Shown one piece after another: positions 17,203 to 25,800 of a stretch of 64,000 nt of DNA. Source of the DNA: Myxococcales bacterium (GTDB lineage: Bacteria; Myxococcota_A; Polyangia; Fen-1088); the NCBI GenBank assembly GCA_022184915.1, contig JAGTJU010000007.1, forward strand, positions 173,327 through 237,326, read 5' to 3'. The notes under the pieces are model-generated. The model saw only the letters and a program-made list of their open reading frames with translations, did not search any database and was not told the origin of the DNA. Position numbers and translations under genes: made by a program. The first letter of the stretch is position 1. Each line of letters starts with the position of its first letter.

Positions 17203-17265
17203 GGCCCAACGAACTGCAGGAGGCGCGCCAAGGCGCAACCTCCCCGCCGGGTGGCGGGGCGCTCT

Positions 17266-18561
17266 TCAGTAAATCGCCACGCCCGCCAGCAGGTCCAGGC
17301 CTTCAGCCTCGAAGCTGCCGCCCGAGGGCTGGGACCAAGTCCCGCCAACCCGCAAGCTCAAGGCCAAACGCGTCGTCAGCTCGATTTCGAGCAAGCCGCC
17401 AGCGCCCAGCGCGGTGGCACGCTGGCGCCCCGCATCGTCGATTTCGGTATTGAGGGCCGCCACACCTCCGTAGCCACCCAAGTGAACGGGGCCGAGCGGC
17501 GGCAGGAAGGCCTGAAGCTCACCGCCGATTTGAGACCGAAAGTATCCCCCCGCCTGGGGCGCTTGTCCGCCCGTGAGCGTGCTCGTGAGCATCAGCCCCA
17601 GATTGCGTGTGAGGAAGTACCCGAGCTGGATGTTGGCCCCGGCGCCGGAGACATGTTGGTCCTGGACCCGCGTGGTGACGGAGCCCCCCTCGAGTTTGAA
17701 ACTGAACCCGCGGCGGTTGAGCGGGGCCCGCTCGAGCCGAAGCAATCCCGCCGCCTCAGCGTCGGAGATCTCGGCACGGCTCACGCCCGCGAGGTCAGCG
17801 GGCGTCAGGCTGTCGAGAGGCTGAACCCGCACCGCGCCCGAGGCCTCGGTGAGGTAAACGGGATGGTTTGGTGCCACCACCACGGCGCCGTCGAAGCGTG
17901 CCCCCTCCGTGGCCACCGCACCAATCGCGGCACCTGCGGCGGCCAGCACCACCAGCGCCGCCAGGGCCTTGGCGTCACTGGTGCTGTTGCCGCTCGATTT
18001 CGAGCCGCCACTGCCGCTGCGAAAACCGCTGCTCGGGCCCGCAGGAGCTGGCGACGGGGAACCTCCCGCCGGAGCTCCGGCCGGGGCGCCCGCGCGGGGC
18101 GGTGACGCCACGACGGTCTGTGGCGGGGGCGGAGGCGCGGCGTACCGCGGGCCGGGGCCCAGGTTCGCGCCCAGCATCACGCCCACGTGCACGTTGGACT
18201 GCGGCGGCGCCCCGTAGGCGTGCACAGGCGCTCCGTAGGCGTCCACGGGACCTCCGTAGGCGTTCGCAGGCGCCCCGTAGGCCGTGGCCGGAGGTGCGCC
18301 GTAGTTCAGCGGGGGGGCGGCGCGCTCGCCAATGCTCTGCACCACCCGGAGGCGCTGGCCACGCGCGGACGGCGGCAGCTCAGCCTGCCGCGCGAGCTCA
18401 TCGTCGGGGATGCGGTAACGATCCGAAAGGCACCCTGTACCCCCGAAGGCCACCAAGGCGACGAGCGCGACGGCTTTCGTGGTGAACCGGAGGGTGCGGT
18501 CTGCGCCGGGCAAAGGCGTAAACCAGGGAGAAAAACGGTGGGAACGTGATGTGGTGGACAT
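17266..18561 (-). CDS. Exported repeat-containing protein, probable lipoprotein
   Basis: A 431-residue protein with a hydrophobic export signal (about residues 28-43) ending in GGTGC; the cysteine suggests a lipoprotein, although the -3 residue is not the usual Leu/Val. A heptad-type YGAPxxA repeat follows, then a Pro/Ser/Gly-rich linker, a second hydrophobic stretch (ALAALVVLAAAGAAIGAVA), and a C-terminal region of about 200 residues with alternating polar and hydrophobic strands (GGYGGVAALNTEI, LLEIELTTRLALSLRVGG) that looks like an outer-membrane barrel. No family is recognised. ATG 18561 lies 100 bases from the divergent nuclease-like gene. Confidence 0.7.
   Translation of the reverse strand: MSTTSRSHRFSPWFTPLPGADRTLRFTTKAVALVALVAFGGTGCLSDRYRIPDDELARQAELPPSARGQRLRVVQSIGERAAPPLNYGAPPATAYGAPANAYGGPVDAYGAPVHAYGAPPQSNVHVGVMLGANLGPGPRYAAPPPPPQTVVASPPRAGAPAGAPAGGSPSPAPAGPSSGFRSGSGGSKSSGNSTSDAKALAALVVLAAAGAAIGAVATEGARFDGAVVVAPNHPVYLTEASGAVRVQPLDSLTPADLAGVSRAEISDAEAAGLLRLERAPLNRRGFSFKLEGGSVTTRVQDQHVSGAGANIQLGYFLTRNLGLMLTSTLTGGQAPQAGGYFRSQIGGELQAFLPPLGPVHLGGYGGVAALNTEIDDAGRQRATALGAGGLLEIELTTRLALSLRVGGTWSQPSGGSFEAEGLDLLAGVAIY
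18212..18304 (-). repeat. 21-bp repeats encoding YGAPxxA
   Basis: CCGTAG recurs at 18212, 18233, 18254, 18275 and 18299 (plus-strand coordinates), so the period is 21 bases for four copies and 24 for the last. On the coding strand each unit gives Tyr-Gly-Ala/Gly-Pro plus three variable residues, in the exported protein of 17266-18561. Confidence 0.85.
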
Positions 18562-18661
18562 GGGCGTTTGGGCCTGGAAGCGAGGGTTGCAGTTTCGACG
18601 GACGCGCCCCCAAAAGCATTCTTCACGAGCAACATCGGCGCCCCACGGCCGAAGATCCGGC

Positions 18662-19831
18662 ATGCAGCGGTTCGACAGACGATGGCGCAGGATCCGGCTG
18701 GCGTTGGCACTGTGGCTCGTGGGGGGCACGTGGGCTCCTGGGCAAGCGCGGAACAGCATAGCTGCGCCCGGGCTCCGCGTGGCAACCTTCAACGTGCAGG
18801 CGCTCTCGAACCGCGACGGCGAGGCGCGGTTCTTCGAGGTGGCGCTGGCCTTGAAGAGCCTCGCCTTCCCAGAGGTCGTGGCGCTTCAAGAGCTCGCGGA
18901 CGACGACGGGGGACACGACGGGGGCACCACGAGCGCCAGCGCGACGAGCACACGGCTGCTGGGAGCGCTCGCAGCGGCCGGCGGCCCGGCGTACGATGTC
19001 GTCGCCTGGGAGCCGGCCGACGGTACCCAGGGCGGACCGCCAGGCGCCAACATTCGGCTGGCGCTGCTCACAACCCTGCCGGTCCTCGCGGCGCGCCCGG
19101 CCCTGTCGGCGGCGGAAGAAGCCCCTCACGAAGCCTTCATGGACAGCCGCACCCCCCTCTTCGTGCGGCTCTCGTTCGCCGGAGGGCGCCTCGATGTGCT
19201 CGGGGTCCACCTGTCGGCCGGTCCGGCGGCTGCCGACCGCAGAGCCGCGCAGGCCTCGGCCCTGGCGCGCTTCGTCGGATCCAGAGACACAGGGGCCCTC
19301 ACCCCGCTCGTCGTGCTCGGAGACTTCAATGCGACTCCCCTCGCGGCCGAGCTAGCCCCGCTTCGACACGTTGGGCTCAGGCCCGTTCCTCAGGAGCCTC
19401 GCCCCACCCATCGCAGCGGGGCCACGTTCGACCATTTGTGGGTGTCACCCGGTCTTGAACCTGCCGGCCTCGCGCAGGTGTCCGCGTTTTCGATCGCCTC
19501 GGACCACGCGCCCGTCTTTGCCGACCTCCTCGTCGTTCCCGGGGGGAATGTGCCAGAGGGAGGATGCCAGGTGACCTCCCGTCCCCCAGGACCCGCTTGC
19601 CCGGTCCTCCTCCTGGCCGTGAGCGTTCTCGCCCTCGGCCTTCGTTTTCGGGGCGCGTCCGCGGTCCGCCGCGGCTTCAGGCCGCCGCGGCGGCGTCCAC
19701 CGCCAGCCCCAACCGAGCCCGCAGGGCGAAGTACTCTTCGCTCAGCGCAAAGCGGACGAGATCCCGCAAGGGTCCGGGCTCGTCCACGTGGGTCCGAAGT
19801 TCCTCCTCCGAGAGACTCTGCGGGGGCCTGA
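18662..19831 (+). CDS. Exported endonuclease/exonuclease/phosphatase-family protein
   Basis: A 389-residue protein with an N-terminal export signal (RRWRRIRLALALWLVGGTW) and an endonuclease/exonuclease/phosphatase domain: VATFNVQALSN, VVALQELAD, LGVHL, LGDFNATPL and a C-terminal SDHAPV. These are the metal-binding and catalytic residues of the DNase I/exonuclease III-like fold, so it may cut nucleic acid or phosphoesters outside the cytoplasm. Around residues 299-333 a GGC, a hydrophobic stretch (CPVLLLAVSVLALGLRF) and arginines resemble a MYXO-CTERM anchoring signal. The frame then runs on for about 56 Arg/Pro-rich residues, overlapping the 3' end of the giant TPR gene on the other strand by 155 bases. 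Confidence 0.82.
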   Translation: MQRFDRRWRRIRLALALWLVGGTWAPGQARNSIAAPGLRVATFNVQALSNRDGEARFFEVALALKSLAFPEVVALQELADDDGGHDGGTTSASATSTRLLGALAAAGGPAYDVVAWEPADGTQGGPPGANIRLALLTTLPVLAARPALSAAEEAPHEAFMDSRTPLFVRLSFAGGRLDVLGVHLSAGPAAADRRAAQASALARFVGSRDTGALTPLVVLGDFNATPLAAELAPLRHVGLRPVPQEPRPTHRSGATFDHLWVSPGLEPAGLAQVSAFSIASDHAPVFADLLVVPGGNVPEGGCQVTSRPPGPACPVLLLAVSVLALGLRFRGASAVRRGFRPPRRRPPPAPTEPAGRSTLRSAQSGRDPARVRARPRGSEVPPPRDSAGA

Positions 19832-22800
19832 ACAACGTTCGGCCGAGCACCATCCGCGCCGCCGTGGCGAGATCACCGCAGGCCACGAGCCCTGCGCGAT
19901 CGGCGGTGTGGTGGACGAGCTCGCGCCACTTCGCCGACGAGAAGGGGTCGTTGCCCATCTCTGCGAAGAGCTCACCGAGACGTTTGGCCACGCGGTAGGG
20001 CAAGGCCTTTTTGAGCCGCGCGGCGGCGTCCGAGGCGCTGTCGTTGCCCCGACGACGGGCGTGCCGCGGATGGAAGGCCTTGAGCACGCTGCCGAACAGG
20101 TGCGTGAAGGCGCGCGGCGGAATCGCCGCCGCCAGCAGGCCTTCGGGTCGGGTCAATTCGAGCGTCCTTCCGATGGCAAAGCGCTTCTCGGCCGAGCTTC
20201 CTTGCGTGGCGAGCACCGAGGGCATGACCACCGCGGCCGGGCGGGTCAGCGCGATCGACATCTCTTCCACCTCGGGGCTCCAGGCCACGTAGAAGCTTGG
20301 GCGCTGGTTGTCGAGCGCCTTGCTGATCTCCGCGAAGATCTTGGCGACCTCCTGTTCCGACAGCGGCGAGATCTTGTCTTCCGAAGTCACGCCCAGGGAT
20401 TCCAAGGAAGGCCCATCAAGGTCCAGGCCGCCCTCCCAGATCGTGGCGAAGACTTCCCCGAGTTGCGTCGCCTCGGGAGCCAGCAGGTAGGCGAAGCGTG
20501 CGTCAGCGTCGATCACGCCTGCGTAGGGTTCGTCCGGCTTGAGCGTGCGGGCGGGGTGCGCCGCCAGGAAGGCTTGATCATCGGCCGTGGCCAAGCCCAG
20601 CACGTCCAGAACCTCGAGCGTGCAGCGCGCCCAGTCCCGCTTGCCATCCCGGGCAAAGGACTGCGCAACGACCCTCATCGAATCCGCGCGTGTGGGCTCG
20701 GCATACGCCAGGGCGCGGTGGTTCGAGATCGCCTCGACGCCCTCTCGCGGCAGCAAGCCCGCAAGGGCGTCTCGAGAGGGGACGTGCTCGGGGTCGATCT
20801 GGAGGGCGCGCTCGAAAGCGCGTCGGGCCGCCTCCGGTGCCAGGGAGAGGCGGAAGCGGCCAAGGCGATGCCACAGGTCCACCCGGCGGGCGCGTGCCGC
20901 CGGCTTGGCCACTGGGGGCGGCAAGGACGGCAACACCCCTTCGAGTCTAAACACACACGCGTCGGGGGTCCCGAGCTTGTCGTGGACCTCGACCAGCGCC
21001 GCCAAGGCGGCTTCGTCACCGTCGTCCTCGTCGAGGCAATCGGACAGAAGCTCGGCCGCGCGCGCGAATTGCTCGTGCGCCACCAAGGTGGCGGCCGCCT
21101 CGCGGCGACGCTTGGCTCTCTGACGTGGATCGGCCTCGAGCCCGATGAGCCGCGCCGAGGTCTCGGCCGCTTCCGCGAGCGCAAACGCCGCTTTTTGGAG
21201 AGCCAGCGTCTTGTCGAAGAGGGGCACGTCGGCCGGGGTGGGTACCGTAATGAGCGCCGCCGCGCGCTCGTACGCACGCCGCGCTCTTTCGGGGTTCTTT
21301 TCGAGCGCGTAGAGGTCGCCCAGGCGCTCGAGCAAGGTGAGCTTCTCTCGGCTCTCGAGGCTCTCGTTGGTCAGCGCTTCGAGGTGCTCGAAGGCCGCAT
21401 CCAGGGCCCCGGCGTCCATCTCCAGGGCGGCCACACAACGCAGGGCGCGCGCCTCGCGCGGCGCAACGGCCAGCGCCCGTTCAAAGAGGTTTCGTGCCTT
21501 GTCGTTCTGCTTGAGCTTGAGGCAACTCTCACCCGCCAAACCGAGCGCCTCTCCGACCTCGTCGGGGTGTAGCGACGCATCGGGGTGCGCGTCGACGTTC
21601 TCGAGATGAGAAATGGCCTCGCGCCACTTGCGCACCTCGAAGCGATTGCGCCCCATGGCGATCTTGACCAAGAGACGGCCTGGCTCTCGCTTGTCCGCTT
21701 CCTGCAGCTGCCGGTACCCGTCCTCCGGACGTCCAAGTTTTTCGTAGACCTGCGCCAGACGCTGCAGCAGCGGCTCACCGCCTTCGGCCAGCGGCTTGAG
21801 GCGGCGAAGGGCCTGCATCAAGCGGCGCTCGGCTTCGGTCCACTGCTGCTCCTCATAATGAACGTTGGCCAAGGCAACGAGCGCGGGGTGATGGTCAGGG
21901 GCGCCATCCAGGGCCTGTTCGAGCAGACCCACCGTCTCGGTCGCGTCACGACGCGTGTCCCAGGCGACGCGCGCCAGGTCGGTCAGCACCTCGGCCCGCG
22001 CCCCATCGTCTCCGACCCTTTCGAGGTACGCGCGCAGCGTGGCTTCGGCACCCTCGGAATCACCCGCGGACATCTGAACGGAGGCGAGCGCTCGAGCGGC
22101 TTCCGCGTTGCAAGGGTCCACCTTCAAGGCACGTTCGAAGGCCTGCTTTGCGCCCAAGGAATCCTCGAGCTGATCGCGCCTGACCCGCCCAACCTCGACG
22201 AACGCTAAAGCCGCCTCGAGCGTGTCACCCAACGACTCGGCCTCGTCCGCGCGGGCGCGGGCGAAGGCCTCGAAGTCGTGGTGCTTGAGATGTAGACGCG
22301 CCAAAGTCGCGAGCACCTCGGGATGTCGGGGAAGCAGCTGCCGGGCGGCTTCCAGGGACTCGCGCGCCCCTTCGGCGTCGCCCATGTCATCGAGCCGCAT
22401 GCGGGCAAGCTCGAGGTGGAGGCCGACGAGCCGTTCGGCGGGCTCGTTCGTCTCGGCGAGCCGCTCGATGCGTTGGGACACGAGACGCACGGCCTCGTGC
22501 CCAAGCCCTGCGCGACGGAGGTTCCGGAGCAACGCGCCCGCGATCTCGTCGTCGTCCAACATTTCGGGACCGAGGTTGCGCAGGTTCGCGGCGGCGGCGT
22601 CCGGGTTTCCGAGTCGCTCCTCGAGCACGCGGGCCCGGCGCTTGATGAGAATCAGGCGCTCCTCGGTCGTGGCAAGCGCGATGCGGGTCTCCAAGATCTC
22701 GGCCAAAGACTCCCATCGGCCGAGCGCTTCGTAGAGCCGGTCCAAGGCGGCAAGCGTCTCGGCGTCATCGGGGTGGTCGCCCAACAACGATTCGTAAGCC

Positions 22801-25800
22801 TCCGCTGCCTTCGAGGGCTGGCCCAGTTCCCTTTCGAAGATATAAGCAAGTCCGACCGCCAGGCGTTTGCGGGCTTCGGGAGACGATTCGAGCTCGAGGC
22901 TCCGATGTGTCGAGGACGCTGCCTTCGTCCACAGGTCCACCTTGCCGTAAAGACGCGTGAGATCATCGAGCACCTTGCGGAGCTCGGCCAGCCGCTCGGG
23001 ATCCTCGGGACCGGCGGGGTCGTCATCGAACTCCGTGAGATAGCGCTCGAGGGTATCGATGGCCTCGTACGGTCGATCGAGGCGCCGATCGTAAAGTGTG
23101 GCCAATTCGACGGCCTTTTGCCGGCGCAGGGGTGGCCCAAGTTCGAGCTCGCCGCGTCGCCGTTCCAACAAGCTGGCAAGATCCGCCCACCGCTCGGCGC
23201 CTCGGTAGATATCTTCGAGCTGGTCCAAGGCCTTGCGGTCTTGGCTGCGCAGGTTGACGATCGCCAGGTAACGAGCCTCGGCGAGGTCACGCTGTCCCAA
23301 CCGCTCGCGGAAGGCCGCCACGTCGTGGTGAATCGAAACCGCCTCCTCGGTGTCCATGGACGAGTCCACCGCGCCGAGGAACATGTCACAGACGCGATCC
23401 CACGCGTTCTGCTCTTCAGCCAAACGCTCGAGCTGCCGCCGCGCGTCTGGGTGGAAGGGATCGAGCCGGAAGGCGCGTTCGAGAGCCTCGAAGGCTTTGT
23501 CGGTCTCCTTCGCGCCTCGCTCCCAGATGTTCGCCACCTCGAGCAAATGCTTTCGGCGCGTCTCGGGGTCCACGGCCGGCAGGAGCGCGTAGGCGTTCGC
23601 GAACTCGGCCCAGGCCGACTCGAAGCGCGGCGCCGCACCGGGCCCCGCCGCGGCCCGCGGGGGCGGCGGCGGCGGCGCTTTGGGGACCGGCAAAGGAAGC
23701 GATCCTTCGTCCTCATCGGCATCCACCTCCTCGGCATCGTCAAGGTTGATCGTGTCGGTTCTGTCCTCGATCAGGACCGCCGCGGCAGCCCCCAGAGCCG
23801 GAAGGGACAGGTGCATCGTGGCGTCGGGATTCGCCCCGAGGTCCACGTCGACGACCAGTTCGGGAACACTGGCGAGGTCAGGCGCTGGCGTCCGATCGAA
23901 GCGACCGATGAGCCCACACAGGCGCCAGAGGTGGCCCACGATCTCTTCGTCCGTCGAATCGAGGCGGAAGGCATTCAGATAGGCGCGGAACGCACGAACC
24001 CGATCCTTCACCCGTTCTTCCACGACCGCTGCCGCGAGCTTCGCAAAGCGCACCTTCTCTTCGGAGTCCGTGGCACGCGCAAAGAGCTGTCCGTAGACCT
24101 TGATGGCATCTTCCCAGCGCCCCGTGCGGGCCGCCAGCCGCAGGATCTCGTCCCGCGCGAGCTCGTCCGCCGGATCCAGCCCGAAGCGGCGGAGCCACTC
24201 GTCCATCGCGGCCCCAGGGTCATCGAGGCGTTGCTCGAAGACCTCGGCCCGCCTGCGGAGAAGTTCCGCGCGCTCCTCGCCTCCTGGACGGCCCCGGGCG
24301 ACGCGCATGTACACGTCGAGCAAAGCGGGGTAGTCACCCGTGAGACCTGCGAGACGCTCGAGCCTCGGCAGGAACGTGGCCCCGTCCGGCTCCACTGCCA
24401 GTCCCTGGCGCAACACCTCGAAGGCCCTGGCCGGGCTTTCCATGTTGGTCTCGAAGATCTCGGCAATCCTGCCGGTGATGCGAACCTGTTCGTCCGTGGA
24501 GGTCGCGCGGGCCCGTGCAGCCTCGTACACGCCCACGAACTCGAGCCACAGGCCATGGGCCTCTGCCAGAGCCTCGAGACGCTTCCAGGTCTCGGCGTCG
24601 CTGGCCTCGCCATGCGCCCGCGCCACCCACGCAAACGCCTTTTTGGGCGACGACAGGCTGCCCTCGAAGGTGTCGGCGATGTCGAACATCAGCCTGCGTC
24701 GCGCCTCGGGCGCCTCGGCCAGCGCCAGCAGGCGCTCGTTGACCGCCACGAGTCGCTCGGCTTCGCCGGCGGTGGCGTAAAGCTGAGCCAGGGCCTCGAG
24801 CGCCTCGCGATGCTCGGGCGCGAGGCTGACGACGCGCTCGAAAGAGGTGATCGCCCGCTCGGGATCGCCCAGGCGATCCCGATGAATGAGGCCGATCTCC
24901 ATGGCGAGTGCCACCCGCGCCTCGGCCCCCTCCTCGAGCAGCATCTGCCGCTCGGCCACCCGGGCTACTTTTTGCCAATCGCCGCGGGCCTCGGCCAGGC
25001 GCCGCAAGGACGCGAAGGCCTCGACGTTGCGGGGGTCGAGGCCGTCCACGATCTGGTCGAGGACTTCGATGGCATCGACAGGACTTTCGAGGCGAAGCTC
25101 GAGAATCTTGGCGCGTTCGAGGGCCAGGGGCACGGCGTCCGCGGGCTTTGCAGAGATCGCCACCCGCCGGCCGAGGGCCTCGGCCAACGGCGCGTATGCG
25201 CCGCGGGCGCGGTAAAGACCGCAAACCTGCGCGAGCGCCTCGGCATCGTCGGGCAGAAGGCGAAGGACGGACTCCCACGCCTTTAGCGCTCGGTCGGGCT
25301 CGACCAAGGGTCCTGCCGCCAGCGTGGCGAGGCGACGCAAGGCCACGACCTGTACGGCCGCGTCGTCCGCAGCCCGCTCGATCTGCAGCTCGAGAAGCCG
25401 CGCCAGCTCGGAGGGACGCTCGAGTTCCTCGTAAAGCGCGGTGAGGGCGTCGAGGGCTCCGGCATCTCCCGGCACGAGCGCCAACACCTGCTCCCACAAA
25501 TGCGCGGCGGCGTCGGGGCGCTCGAGGTCGGCATGCGTGATGCGCGCCGCCCGCGCCAAGAGCACGGCTTTGTCGGAGTCGGGCAAAAAGCTCGCGTGCT
25601 CGATGAGCGTCGCGGCCACCGCTGGCAGGTCGCCCATGGCCTCGAGCATGTCCTCCAAACGGAAGAAAGACTCCCGATCGCCCGGCAGGCGGTTCAAGAC
25701 CTCGCGGGCCGCCCAGGCAGCGTCCGCAGGGCGTTCGAGCTTTTCTGCGTAAAGCACGCCCAGTCTTCGCAAGAGCTGAACCTGCTCCGGCTTCGGAGCT

